DNA of 64,000 bases from Ignelater luminosus (GCA_011009095.1 VTPC01089958.1:250204-314203); one strand, 5' to 3'. Counted from the stretch's first letter, positions 20,640 through 33,069 are shown. Numbers and translations: made by a program. The notes: generated from the sequence alone by a model not told the origin.

Positions 20640-21420
20640 CACTGGCTGTGGACATGGTCATTCCGTCGTCGAGTGCAAAATGAGGTAGTCGGTATCGGCC
20701 CGCGCGGTGATGCCCGGAAGAAGAGTAAGCAGCGAACATCCCCCGGCTGCTTGCCATAGTCCCTGCGTTATTGATCGGGCCGCAGGCCCGGCAGTGTTCC
20801 AACCTTTTATTTCTCAGCCTTGCCAGATCGTCTCGCTACCGACAAGGGGGGGCAGGTCGTAACCAATCCTTAACCGTCCTCTTCAGGTCGATACCTGAGT
20901 CTGAGGCACTTCAGGTCCGACCACTCTACCACTGCTGAAATTGCTCTTTTGTCCGTTACGGCGTAGGCAACCCTTACCTCCCATTTTCATCGCTTATCCT
21001 TCCAAACCGTTTTACGCCAACTCCTCAAACACCTAAAATCCTATATCCTATCCGTAAAATACCAACATGTTTATAAATCCACAATCCCAATTTTACTTTA
21101 ACCCTTGTCTACCACCTCCATCATTGAAATTCATTGGCCACTTGTCGCGAACGCCAAACATCAACCAGTTAGTTCAAGTCAACTCTCCAACAACAGCGCC
21201 TGCCGCCCACATCTTCAACATATCCATCATCATCGACTCACCCAGCACAAAAACTTACCCAAACCTCGGAGAAATCCTTCAGGGCCATCCAAGCGCAACG
21301 CTTAACCTACAACAATCAGCTCGGACCAGAAATCTAATATCCATCTACGGTTCAAACAATCCGTATGTCGCCCATCTGAATAAGTTTTTGCAGTTTTGTG
21401 CCTTTAGTTGAGATATTAAA
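20640..21420. other. GC-rich block plus Ser/Thr/Pro-rich open frame, possible non-LTR element end
   Basis: From about 20650 to 21000 the base composition becomes clearly GC-richer than the surroundings. The wording includes GCCCGGAAGAAGAG, GGGCCGCAGGCCCGGCAG and CGATACCTGAGTCTGAGG, then CACTTCAGGTCCGACC. The last phrase resembles AGTCCCTGAGCCCGAGGC followed by TCTTCAGGACACC in the GC-rich block near 53430. A 114-codon plus-strand open frame at 21067-21411 is rich in Ser, Thr, Pro and Asn and matches nothing I recognise. A decayed untranslated region of a non-LTR element is the best guess. Confidence 0.3.
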
Positions 21421-22329
21421 ATATGCCAGATTTTGGCCCAATGGGACAACGCTAACACATTTCGCATCGAGTTTGAAATTTGAAGGAGTTGGTAATTTTT
21501 ATGTTTTTTGGAACTTTTTTTTAGGCACGAAATGAGGGCTTGAAGACAACCAAGGTATTCTTTATGGATACTACAATAAATAGAAAACATTTTGGTTTAA
21601 AGTTGATTAAAATCGGTTCAGTGATATCAAAGTTACAACCATTTTGTCGAACTACCGAGTAGATAGGGACACTGAGGTTAATTCGTCGATTCATTGTTAA
21701 GGCTACATTTTCACAGTAGGTAATGGACAACAGATTGTACTAACACTTTTGGGATACACATCGATTGTTATTTTGACACGGAAGACAACGAGAAAATCTT
21801 TTCTTTTCCGCCAAAATTTGAATGCTCAAATCAACTTTTATTAGAAGAAACTTAATACAGAACCCAATTAACAAAACCTAGTAGGGATCTGTTAGTTAAC
21901 CTCAGTCTCAACATCGGTCTACTAAATCAGCTACCTATACCAGAGTGTAGAGTAATAAATGAACAAAAGCGTAACGAAATTACTAGACATCTCTAACCCT
22001 ACTCGAATGACATAATCTACTCAATCTTTCTACTAACCAGATCATAAAACTAACTATAATCAACAGAAATTATTCTGTTAAGAGCTGTTCAAATACTTTG
22101 AAACTAGAAGCATCAATCTACTAAATGTTGAAGTTACTATACCCTGCGTCCCGCGTATTATAATAATAATAATAACACTAACAATGTAAATCACCAACCC
22201 TAAAAGATTTGCAAAATAATTCAAAAAACTCACAAGAGGTTTAATTTAATTCCCCGGTGTGACTTCATCAACTTCAATCCTCACTCTAAACTAGAGAAAA
22301 CTATATAAAAAATAAAAGGACGCTCTGAA
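21421..22329. other. Intron sequence with a short (TAA)n run
   Basis: No gene or element recognised. A TAA microsatellite occurs at about 22157-22175. Confidence 0.4.
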
Positions 22330-22700
22330 AGTACAGATCAACCAAAATCACATTGAACGGTAGCTGAAAGTGACCGTTACAACCTTGCTGTTGAAAGTCG
22401 TGTTCAGCAAGCATTAATATCTCCTTGTAACTCGATACATTTATTCCAACGGTGTTCACATAGCTTAATGCCTTCAGTATAAAATGTTTTGTCATTGCCT
22501 TCAAAAAAAGCTTTAATTTCTGCTATAACTTTGGAATCCGTCGTGAGTTTTTTGCAAGCGAGATGATTTTTTAATTTTGGAAAGAGAAAAAAATCACATT
22601 AAGCCAGATCTGGGGAATAAGGTGCATGGAGCGGCAATTCGTAGCGCAATTGTTGCAATTCTTGATGAAAAAGTACCTTTTTCTGTAATGTCATTTCAGT
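22330..22700 (-). mobile_element. mariner-family transposase fossil, C-terminal part
   Basis: Minus-strand translation gives LRYELPLHAPYSPDLA, a stop in place of the residue before the third catalytic Asp, then CDFFLFPKLKNHLACKKL, TDSKVIAEIKAFFEGNDKTF and YTEGIKLCEHRWNKCIEL. This is the end of a mariner transposase: the YSPDLAP.D block, the conserved KLK tail and the RWxKCI motif. The N-terminal two thirds and both ends of the element are not recognisable. Confidence 0.85.
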
Positions 22701-23109
22701 TCAATTCAGTTCAACAAATCACAAGATCATCGCATCATTGGATTCCCACAACTCAGAAGACCAGTCACACTTTAATCACGACTCAGAACGATACGTCACT
22801 AAACGAACCCAAAAACTCATAGGATGTTTGAACCTTAACAACGGTCAAGAGCAACTAAATAGATCTGATACAATAAAATACTCGTTGTGAAGGTGAGAAA
22901 AAGTCAAAATAGAATTGGACTTTAAGTCCTAGACATGCTAGATGCCTTTGTATTCTCCAAATTCATCCGACAATTCATGCGTCGACGGAGAAACCTTTAG
23001 TCCTCTAGGGACAAATATCAACTCAAAAGAATACGATACTAAAATATCAAAAATAGATCTAAAGGTGACAAATCTCAAGTAACGGACACCTAAAGATCTC
23101 GAAACGTCA

Positions 23110-23720
23110 AAAGTTCACCCAAAGAACTCAACACGGCGACACCGCCAAAATCTGTCACTATAACAAGATACAAAAATCAGCAACACTGCAAAAGGAAAGC
23201 TATAAAAGCTACAAAATAAAAAAAGGACAAAAAGCGGTAAAACAAAATTGACAAACGGCAAACAAAATCGGGCTCCAGCACGCTGCGGTCTAAAAAACTG
23301 TAAAAGCCTTAAAGCAAAGTGGCCAAAATCTAAACAGCCAACGAAAGAAAGATCTAAATCAACCAAACAGGTAAATCGATCAGACAGCGAAATCCGGCAA
23401 ACAACTAAATCGGTTAAAACGACATTGGTCAAACAGCTAAATCGACAAACAGCTAAATCGGCCCAAAACGACATCGACCAATAACTAAATCGGTAAAAGC
23501 GACATGGTCAACCAACTAAGTCGGCCCAAAAACTAAATCGGCTGGACCTAAATCGGCCAAACAACTGAATCGTGTCAACAACTGAATCGGTTCAAGAACT
23601 GAATCGGCCAAAACGACATTGGCAAAACCTAAAACAAACCAAAACGACGTAGGCCAAAAGCCAGATCGGCCAAACAACTGAATCGGCCCCACACGTTACA
23701 AGACCAAAATTCAGACCAGC
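23110..23720. repeat. A-rich minisatellite of short units (CTAAATCGGCCAAACAA)
   Basis: From about 23390 the sequence is a run of 14-20 bp variants of CTAAATCGGCCAAACAA, AACTGAATCGG and AAAACGACATTGG. The part before that has a looser version of the same purine-rich wording (AAAACAAAATTGACAAACGG). Confidence 0.65.
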
Positions 23721-23939
23721 AACACTGCTAAAGCTTAAGAATCGTGTCCTGAGGTTAAATTGCATTCTCTTTACTTACCAGGGAACCTACATTGGTTCTA
23801 CAACTCAAGATACAATAAACATTTTAGATCTCCTGCCTCTCTCTCGTTTCTCAAAACTGTAAATAATGCTTTAATCACAAAATCAAATATTATTATGCTT
23901 GTTACTAGAAGCAGGATCCCATCGTTACGGTACCTAAAT

Positions 23940-24200
23940 GTTCAAGCTTTTGTGTATGTTCAGCTTTGGTTCGAGCTGTTGGTGATTGTTTGGTCCTTGA
24001 GATTTTGGTCTGGTGTTTTTTTGTTTGGTCTTTCAGACGAGCTTTAGTTTTGTTTTTGTTCACGCTTTCGTTTTGCTTTTGCTTTTGCTTTGGCTTCTTT
24101 ATTTTCCCTTCTTAAAAAAATCTTCGTTTCGTTCTCATTGGTGCTTTCGTCTCGGTTTTACTTTTATTTTTGCTTTTTTTTTTGTTTGACATAGTCTAGG
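23940..24200. repeat. T-rich minisatellite, complementary in style to 23.1-23.7 kb
   Basis: Runs of TTTTGCTTTTGCTTT, TTCGTTTTG, TTTGGTC and TTGTTTTTGTT dominate. Its reverse complement (GCAAAAGCAAAAGC, ACCAAACAAAAAAAC) resembles the wording at 23110-23480, so the two may be arms of an old inverted structure around about 23750-23930. Confidence 0.4.
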
Positions 24201-24399
24201 ACTAGCTGTGGAAACTCTTGAGTTTCGTTTGGAGTGGGAGTTTGTTTTTGTTTGGTAATATTTTCTTTTGGTTTTCCTTTGGAATTATAGAGTCATTGTC
24301 GCTTTAGGCTTGCCAGCTTAAGGCAGCTTCTGAAAGAAACTCCTTTTTGGCAGAGGAAGTGTAATATCATTTCAAAATTTTGCATACTCATCTGACTTC

Positions 24400-24960
24400 T
24401 GCCTTGAGTTTCACTTTTTTCATTTTAGCATCCAAACGGTTCAAAAGTGATGCATAATATTCTTCAGTTATTGTTTTCTCCTTTTGAAGATAGTCGATTC
24501 ATATTATACCTTTCGCATCCTAAAAACAGTAGCTAGGACTTTTCCAGCTGATGCTACGGTTTTTGCCTTCTTTGGAACACTTTCACAATTAAGAATCCAT
24601 TGTTTTGGATTTCGTCAGCCATACTGCATCAACCGTTATTAATATATGAAGAAACTCATTTGTATTGCGTTTAAAGCATGTCCAAACAATACTTTGATAC
24701 TTCAGCACGAGTTCGCTTTTGGTCAATAGTTAGCAAACGCGGCACCCATTTCGCAGAAAGCTTTTTAATGCCTAAATGTTCTTACAATATGCGATAATTA
24801 CTAGTATATGAAATGTTTGCCATGTCAGCAGTTACTTTACTGATTTTTAACCTTCGATCTTTCAATATGCACTTTTTTAATGTTTTTTCCAGTAGCTGCC
24901 TCATTTGAACGACCAGAACAGTCATAAACCTTTCTACCAGAAGGTGCAGATTCGTCCAAT
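24400..24960 (-). mobile_element. mariner-family transposase fossil (irritans-like), internal part
   Basis: On the minus strand, in broken frames: NEAATGKNIKKVH (about 24870-24910), KLSAKWVPRLLT-like wording (about 24730), FKRNTNEFLHILITVDAVW with the first catalytic Asp in VDA (about 24620-24680), then DAKGII*IDYLQKEKTITEE and YYASLLNRLDAK (about 24430-24520). The order and spacing fit a mariner transposase from the paired-like domain through the region before the second Asp. Several stops, and the second and third Asp motifs are missing. Confidence 0.8.
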
Positions 24961-27900
24961 ATTTGTATGAAGTCTGAGAATTCTTGAAACGACTCTCCAG
25001 ACGTTGCCCGGTACTTATTTCTTAGCTGTGCGCTGTCTGATATTTCATGTTCCAACGGACTCGTTGTGACCAGGACCGGTTTCAGACGTTGAACCAGTGA
25101 GGTGACTGCCTCAAGGCGCACAAATGGAGGAGGGACGCATAAATCGGCTTGAAAGGCAAATTTTCCGTGTGTCTTTATACAGAGTAGAACTGTGAAGTCT
25201 GTTTGTCTAGAGCAGTGCTTTAAAGTCCGAAGCTTTTTTTTACTTTATGAGGCCCTAAGTACATTTGGATCAAGATGATTTGTCTCCGTCTTCGCTCGAA
25301 TAAAATCCACATGAAATCTTCTTCAAAGAACTTTTTCAATGCAATATGTATGAAGTAAACACATGGAAATGAAGGTTTTGCAGAAAATTTAGATTAAGAC
25401 TTTGGTAAGACCAAGCTATAAAATTTATTTCTTTCTCTTCAATCTATTTTTACCAGTTTGGAATTGATGGGAGGTTTGTTTAGCTAAGAAATGTATGACA
25501 TATACTTACTATGGATTAGGGATTCATTTTGGCCTTCTTGATATTAATCATCTTTGTTTCTACTTTAGATAATTTAAATAAAACTGCAGTGAGTGCTTTT
25601 CAGCTTAGATATCAACAGACTTTTGAAGAAAACTCATCTTTGAGTTTGGTAATTTTTAGTCTATTTAGCTGTAGTTCCAGGTAGGATAGTTTGGGCAAGA
25701 CCATATAGACCTCCTTATACCTATTGCGCTGTTCGAACTGATCATATTTTTCAAATTGGCTTCAATTTTACTTTTATGAACTGGTTGGCCTTGTGGAATA
25801 GGTTAAGTTACTCAAACTTACTTTTACATTAAATCTTCTAGGTCACAGGTTTTTTAGCATTGCTTGGTGCAAGGTGCAGGGGCGCAAAAACCTTAAGTTG
25901 CCTCGAGATGCACTACATAAGTCCTGAGGTCGACCCTGCGCATTAAACTCCCTAAGATGACTATTTCATTTTAGGCCTTTTCTTGTTTTGCTGACTTGGT
26001 ATTGTTTAGAAATATCTCGACTGTCTTTAATATAGAAATCTACAGATCCCTTCTTTTTAAAATCAAAACTGTCTTATAAATTTGGTACCTACTAGATGAA
26101 AGGAATTAATTATGCCCGTTCTAAACTATCCTACGGAAGAGCCATGCTTCATTTTGGTGTTCTTCTTGGCGTATTTCTTCTAGAAGAAAAAACCCAAACA
26201 CTATGAATCAATTACCACCAGTCGAACTACACTTCCGATCTGCAAACTATTTTTCCATCTACTTCAGTCACCTGTTTAGAAATGTCTGAAGATCCACTAT
26301 CGCGACGTGGTTGGACAACAATGCCTTGATACTTTTCATATTTTTCAGGAACGGTTGTTTTTATGTAGTTTGCTTTATACGGGCTTTTTATCATTTTACT
26401 ATCCAATATTAGGTCATTGCTGCGCGTTCTTCGTCATCTTACCATCCAATTTCACTGATTGAAGTCTGGAACTACTACAATAGTTTAACATTTAGTCATC
26501 CACTCATTTGGATGCTAGTTTTGGTACAGTCGCGGATGGCAACATAGCAGTGCGTTGTATTGAAGTGTGACTACAGTGTTGTCGGTTTATCATTGTGGTG
26601 ATGAGGAAGCCGCTCTTGATGTGGGTCAGCTTAATTTTAATATGTACAATACGACAATGAACAAAGAAGTTATAGTAAACAAATTATTTGCACAACGTAA
26701 AACAAAAAGAAAAAATTATGGTAAGCAAATGAAATTTAGAATTTAATAAAAATAAAAAAGGCTACAAAAGATGTTAGAAGCAGAGAGTATACTATCTTCA
26801 AAGTCTTCAGCTTTATCGCAATGGCTACAGCTGTAGTGTGGAGGCTGTAAAATCTTTTCGGCATCATTGTGGGAGTTGGGAAGTGTAGGCGGTTGTTGAC
26901 ATATTTTGGACGGGCGTCTGAGAGGGTTTGATGTTATTGATGTCACTGTTATAGTTGACCCAAATGGCCCTTGCAAATTACTATCACATGCGCGTTATGG
27001 TGGTGGAACTAGGTGACAGATAGCAGTACGATAATAGTGGCCAAGACGTTGGTGACCCGAAAACCTGCAAGGCCATGGCAGCCCGTCAGTAAGCAAGACC
27101 ACCAAGAGAACAGAAATGCTTTAAATTCAATAGCAATATTTCAACCTCTCACCAGCTCGTGGATCTACGTCGAGCTGAGAGAGCAAGGATGATGTTTCAA
27201 CTGGTTGCCTGTGGACTTTAACGCAGGTTAGAGTTTGACTAGAATGGAAAATGGATGGTTCGTGGTGAGGGAGGAGCGCGCATCAAAAATTAATATTTTG
27301 TACACGACGTCTGTATATACAATGTTGCCATTCGTCCCATCACTGCCTAAAAATAAAAATCACAAGATTGATAAGTAAGAACACGACAGATAAATAGAAA
27401 ACGTAAAACATTTAGATATACTTTTGGATCGATGTTACGAACTTCTACTATGATTTTTCTTTTAGGATCTAAAGCTTCTACTGGACTATTTAGATGATAT
27501 TGGCACAGAAAAGGCTTTGGAGAAGAAGAACTCCAACTTGCACAAACCTTGCATCGACTTTCATCGCAATCATTCGAGATATTACCTTCTGAACATATAG
27601 CAGCACAAGCAGTTGCCTTGACATAATGCAATCTTTATGCCACAAAGGCATAAGGACTCTCCGTTTTTCCGAAATTGGTAACTTAACTGTCCAATCAAAA
27701 ATACGTTTCGTCACTGAAGAAACGAAGTATAGAACTAAACAGTAGCAAATTCAGATGAAGATTGATGGACAAAGCTAAAGCCGATGTTAACTGTAGTTAA
27801 ATTTAATGTCATCAGTGGGTCGTAGAGGTATACTCTTTTTGTGGATTTTTGGGAAACTGTAGAATTCAGAAAATGAAAGCCAATGTTAAAAGTTGATGTT

Positions 27901-29149
27901 CGTTACCTTATTACGCCTTAAGCTGCACACATTAATCGTTGTAAGACGACTAGTTAACAAAGGCTGTTAAGCATCTCTTCATTATTTCCGAAATACTACA
28001 AATAAGGAAATAATTCACTCAGTGTCGCTTGATGCTGGCGGCGGCGACAACGTTCGCATGCATTAGACACGTTAAACAAAAGATAGGAGCCATGTATTAG
28101 ATTTTACACCGCTAGCTATATTGTTCTATAGTTTATAGGTCATAGCAGACAGACATTTATTATTGTAAGATAAATTAGTATTTATAGTAATGTTCTCTTG
28201 CAATTTTAAAAGAATAATTAACGAATTTATAATCAAACATGTTAAATAGAATTTTTTAGGATTCTTCCAAGATATCAAAACGAATAATCGTGAGAATTCT
28301 CAATAGAATGGAACTGGCTGCATCACCACCGTTATTGCATGTTCGCTCTGTCGTGTTTAGCGCTCTTTCAGAAGAACATGATGGAAAATATCGCCCACCG
28401 CACTTCTAAAATATCTTTATGGGAATCTACTCGTGTCTTTATTTATATTTTATTATAATGGCAAAAATAACCCTTTTAAACATGGATGCGATGATATCTT
28501 GCTGTTTCTCATTTTAATTTACGAATAGAGGATTAAATTTCATGAATAAATTGCATGTAAAAGAATACCCCGTCTTTCTGCATCGATGAACTTTTTTCAT
28601 ATTTCTAAATAAAAAGCAACTTGATCTCGGCTGAAGTAGATTGTAAAGGATATTGTGGTTTCCTTTTTTAGCTTTTATATTTAAATTTTAATTATGTATG
28701 TACTACGTGAGATGTCAAACCGTTTAATTAAAGCAATAATTTTGTTTCTGATCCTATTTAGAACTTTTGATGTTTTAGTGAACTTTCTTAATATTTGTAT
28801 ATACAAGAGCTGTTTAGTAATGTCGTAATCCTGCAACGTGAGGTTATACCGTTAGTAGTTTGATATTCCCACCAATTTGACCTTTTGTGTTATGTTTAGT
28901 GTACACTACGCAAGATATAGTTCTCAAATGGAGAAAATATATTGTTTCTGAGCAACATAAAATATTTTGTCTCACACCTTATTTGTGCTTAACGTAAATA
29001 CATCAACAAAGAATTAAAGTGCCAGACAGTTATTTCTTGCAAAATTGGATTGATTGACATTTACATTATTATTAACTCCAGCAATTATACAAATATGTAA
29101 TTTAAAAAGTAAACAATTCTAAGTATTTCTCAATAAACATTCACGTAAC
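24961..29149. other. Long intron stretch without recognisable genes
   Basis: No family could be assigned. A 94-codon minus-strand open frame at 27347-27631 has several Cys (ICSEGN, CDESRCKVC) and an ordinary composition, but no start context, splice support or family I recognise. The stretch 26740-27060 is somewhat GC-richer with nothing clear in it. Confidence 0.45.
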
Positions 29150-29346
29150 TTGCTTATTCTCATATACATATATTGCTGTGGATAGAAAAATAGAAAGAGA
29201 TTTTAGAAATATTATTAATTTCAAGGATTTATATGTAAATCTTCATAGAGTTTGCTGATAAATAGAAAAATCCAGCTTTCGTTTAAATTAAAAAGAAATA
29301 ATAAATTTTCATTGCTAATTCTCTTATAGATATATTGCTGTGGATA
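29150..29346 (+). repeat. Two copies of a 35-bp motif ending ATATTGCTGTGGATA
   Basis: TTGCTTATTCTCATATACAT then ATATTGCTGTGGATA at 29150-29184, and TTGCTAATTCTCTTATAGAT then ATATTGCTGTGGATA at 29312-29346, lie 162 bp apart. The end of the motif (ATATATACATTGCTGTGG then ATAG) also occurs at about 12463-12484 and 16273-16294 in the duplicated block. Confidence 0.6.
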
Positions 29347-30030
29347 AAAAAAATAGTTGATTGTCTGGTAGGAAAATGATTATTGAAGAAACACTTAGTG
29401 AATTTATTCGATAAACAAATAAACAAATCTACTAGTAGGCGAAGAAAACTACAACCGTCCTAAGCATGGATAAACACCATTGCAAACAGACTAAAATGTC
29501 TTTAACATGCTAACAGAAAATACAACAAAATACAATTGACGCTAAATTTTGTTTTTTAGATTTAGTTTCTAGTCAGTTACTTAAGTAAGCAGTTTTTAAA
29601 GTAGAAAGAAACTTGAGGATTGTTTGGATTTTATAAAAATGGCGTGAGCAGCATTTGTCATTTCTCTCCAAGGTTTACAAATATCCTTCAGAAATCATTT
29701 TTTTGTTCTTATAATTTAGATAAAACTAAAGTACTGCCACTTTTCTATTATTTTTAATTCTTCTTTTACTATTTAATTGTCGGTCTGTTTTGCAATAAAA
29801 CTACCTTCACTTTTTTTAATACCTCATTTCTAATGTTTACACTCTATTTTTTTCTAGACTCTTACACCCAAACTTTTCCTCTGTTCCCTGTAAAAACGGT
29901 TTGTGCAAGTGGATAGTTCGAGTGATTATCTATAAAATAATAATAAAATAATCAAATTGAATGCAGCTGTTAGGCGGTGAAAGCATAAGTAACTCTGTCT
30001 CAAGGTTAGCATAGATGTTACCAAATAAAA
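29347..30030. other. Intron sequence, unassigned
   Basis: AT-rich, nothing recognised on either strand. Confidence 0.45.
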
Positions 30031-30660
30031 AAATGAAGCTCTGGGGCCTCGCCAGTGAATTAGGCACCACTGTCAGTCCTGGTCCAGCTCGGCGTACATT
30101 GTTGCCCTAGGGAAGGACGCGACTATCGACCCCAAGTGTATGCTCCTCTCCTTGCTCTCTTGAGTGTCCGTTTTCGAACGCGTATCGGAACGAAGTGTTA
30201 TTAAGTTAGCAGCTCTGAAGTTCTTCTCTACTGACAGCGCGTACGTGTGAAAATGTGGTCCTGAACGACTTTATATGCCCCAACCAAACAAATCACTGTA
30301 TTTTTGCGAACTCAAGGGTCTCCTTCTCCATCTTTGCCCTGACATCTAATGTATATCTAGCCGTACCTATTGTCACAACAATATCTGGACATCAATCCAT
30401 TGAAACAACAAACAACCGCTTTTCATCACCATCTGAATGGGCACCTACAACCTCCAAATGCAACCATACGAAACGTACTTCCATCAACATAACTATTACC
30501 ACGCAGCTTTCTCTGCTACCATTCAAGGATATTGGCACTACTAACTACACACAGCTACCCATAACTCCATATCCGAGGTGGTATAGTCTCTGCGTCTGCT
30601 AAATTCCACCACTACTACCACTACCATCAAGGTCTAATACATACCACTGCTAACACTCCT
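30031..30660. other. GC-richer block with Thr/Ser/Pro-rich open frame
   Basis: A local rise in GC (about 30040-30250, including CTGGTCCAGCTCGGCG and TTTTCGAACGCGTATCGG) is followed by a 115-codon plus-strand open frame at 30255-30602 rich in Thr, Ser, Pro and Asn. The layout is like 20640-21420. It may be the 5' part of a non-LTR element, but no conserved domain is visible. Confidence 0.25.
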
Positions 30661-30999
30661 ATTCATTCTTTTTAGGTATTGTAAGCAATCTAGATTTTAA
30701 CATTCTAGTCGTAAATTAAAGAAACATTTTTGTTGGAATGCGAGCTAATTTGACCCGGGGACCAAATTGCCCACTACGTCAAAATCACGTCAAGTAATGA
30801 CGTTTATTCGTTGAAATGTTATTTTACATAGTTCTTAATGCTTAATGCTCGCTACTTTGCTCTCTCTTTGCCAGATTTTATTCGTTTTTCTTCAAACTTT
30901 ATTTTGTATAATTATGTCTGAATCTATCTTTGGTTGTAGAATCTTTTTCTTCTCTTTCCTCGTTAATTAGGCTTTGCCTGTTTTTCTTCGACTTATGAC

Positions 31000-31640
31000 A
31001 TGTCCACTGCTGACGTTTGCCAACTCTTGGGCCTTCTTTTGGGCAGTCTTCCTCCGTCTCTCTTGCCTTGTGGTATTTTATCTCTTGCTATGCTTGGTAA
31101 CCTATCTTCTCCCATTCTTTCTACATGCTGGTTCCAGTTCTTTCGTCTGTCTTTTATGAATTTGCTTATATTTTGTATTTTACGTTGTCTTCGTATTTCT
31201 TAACTACGTACTCTATCTTGAAGAGTGTAACCTGCGATGGTTCTTAGAGTAGCCATTTCTATTGCTCTTGCTATCTGTTTAGTTTTAAGTACTTGTTTCT
31301 GCCTTAGTCTTAGAATGTTATAATCGGGCGTATTACGCTATTATATATTCTTACCTTGTTTTCAACATTCATACATTTGTTTCTCCATAGGATGTCTCTC
31401 AGATATTCTGACATTCTTGCGGCTTTGAATGTTTGCCTTTGTACTTACTTTACAATGTTTCTATCACTACTTATTTCTACACCTAAATAGATGAAGGCCA
31501 TAACTTGTTCTATTATGTTATTGAATTTTTCGCGATGGTCTTACATTTTGTTTTTGCTTTCGATACTTCCATATTATATCTTTTGCCGGTAATAACCATT
31601 TGGTGCAGCATCCTTTGGAGATTGTCTTGTAAAATAAAAG
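31000..31640 (-). mobile_element. RTE-like non-LTR retrotransposon fossil, C-terminal RT region
   Basis: Minus-strand reading gives the RT thumb and tail: KQIARAIEMATLRTIAGYTL then QDRVRSEEIRRQ (about 31200-31290), then KFIKDRRKNWNQHVERMGED, RLPSIARDKIPQGKRDGGRL and PKRRPKSWQ (about 31015-31170). The IEMA.LR...G.T..DRVR and R.WN.HV.RM motifs are typical of RTE-like reverse transcriptase C-termini. Upstream motifs are too decayed to place. Confidence 0.8.
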
Positions 31641-31644
31641 TAGA

Positions 31645-32995
31645 AAAAGTTAATGGAAGACAGAGCCCGATTTTGGGCGGCTGGTTCGTGCGAGAGCGGA
31701 GGTCGATTCGTGTTCATGTTTAAGTTTCATAAGAAGATCAATGGAGGACGAAGCCCGATTTGTTTTCTGGAGGGCCAAGTCGTTGTTGGGTTACCGCATA
31801 CGACCGGTTGGAGACCGGCAACAATCATTTTTACTCCAAGAAGGCTAAAAGAAAGGAGCTTTGTAGCGCGACGTGGCCGGACCGAAACAGACGTACCAGC
31901 ATGGGGTATTTGTCACAATAGCGAATCTGAAGGAAGATCAAGGTTCCCGCCTAATGAAAATAGACAAGTGTTCTTTAAAATGGTTGTTTAAAATAGATAA
32001 AGACTAGAAATGTCATAATTTACTTCCGTTCTAGGGGCTGTTATGGAAAGTTGTTTGCATGATGTTTACATAAAGTGAGTGCATTTAAATGACCTGTTGG
32101 GATTGTGATACGCAAGTTTAGATTTAGGCCAGCTTCACTTGAATGCCACTTATTCTAATAAGATGTCAAGCAGATAACCAAATGTTTAAGAAAAACCAGA
32201 ACCAAAATAATTTTGTTCTTTGCTTATCTTATTCGATAGAAAGAGGCTATTCAGATATACTGACAACTGAGCTATAGTTAGTCTGTATATATAGTCATTA
32301 TTAAATTTATACTGTCTCATGCATTTTTTTGTTGTGGACAGAAATTTGGTAAAGTTAACAACTGCACATATTGATTTAGATATCATTATTCTGCTAGAAA
32401 TAGTAATTTAATGTACCAAGGGAGGAAAGTCATTTGTTACAGCCGAGACGTGAATATCACGTCGAATTCATTGTTGTTTGTAACAGGGACGTAATGATTT
32501 ATTACAGTCTTTGGGACATGATAAGGACGGAAAAGGACATTTTCCTAAGCCATAGAGAACGAAGCCCGAAAGGGGCCTATAGATCGGAAATGCCTGATTC
32601 GTGTTTGAATTTAATTAATAGAAGGCAAAACTTAATTTTGAATCAGCGCAGGTGATATATTGCTTGTACTGTCTTCCGAAGATTAAAAAAAAGTTAAAAC
32701 CCAATCTTTAGTTTCCGTGGGTAGTCTGTTGGTTAAAATGCCCAAATTGTGTTCGAATTTAGTCTTCACAGATTAATGAAGGACAAAGCTTATTGTTTGG
32801 CAAAGCCGACTTGAGTTCACATTCGCGCCAATCTGGCGCAGCCCAATCCGTCTTTCAATGTGGGTATCTTAAGAAACTTAATAAAGCAAAAACGAATCCG
32901 TTTTCAAACAAAAGTGGCCCTAACGGGTAATCGCCGCAGGCGACCGCACTCGTTTCTGCTCCAAAAGGGTTAGAAGAAGAAAAAGGCCTTAGCGT
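31645..32995 (+). repeat. Decayed tandem repeats related to the array at 61.1-63.6 kb
   Basis: Phrases such as TTTAAGTTTCATAAGAAGAT followed by CAATGGAGGACGAAGCCCGA (about 31718-31760), GTTAATGGAAGACAGAGCCCGA (31648) and AGATTAATGAAGGACAAAGCT (about 32770) are the reverse complement of the recurring wording AGCTTTGTCCTCCATTAACC then TTCTTAAGA in the right-hand array. Units are irregular here, and blocks such as GCCGCAGGCGACC (32935) also recall the field at 6.5-9.7 kb. Confidence 0.6.
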
Positions 32996-33069
32996 TACAT
33001 GACCAGGCCGATAGCAGACCTGGCAACCCTTTTTAGATATTGTTCACCTTCAAAGGATAGCTAAACGTC

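Noticed and set aside
27347..27631. Cys-containing 94-codon minus-strand frame as a small secreted protein
   Set aside because: No signal peptide, no convincing splice sites and irregular cysteine spacing; kept only as a note in the intron entry.
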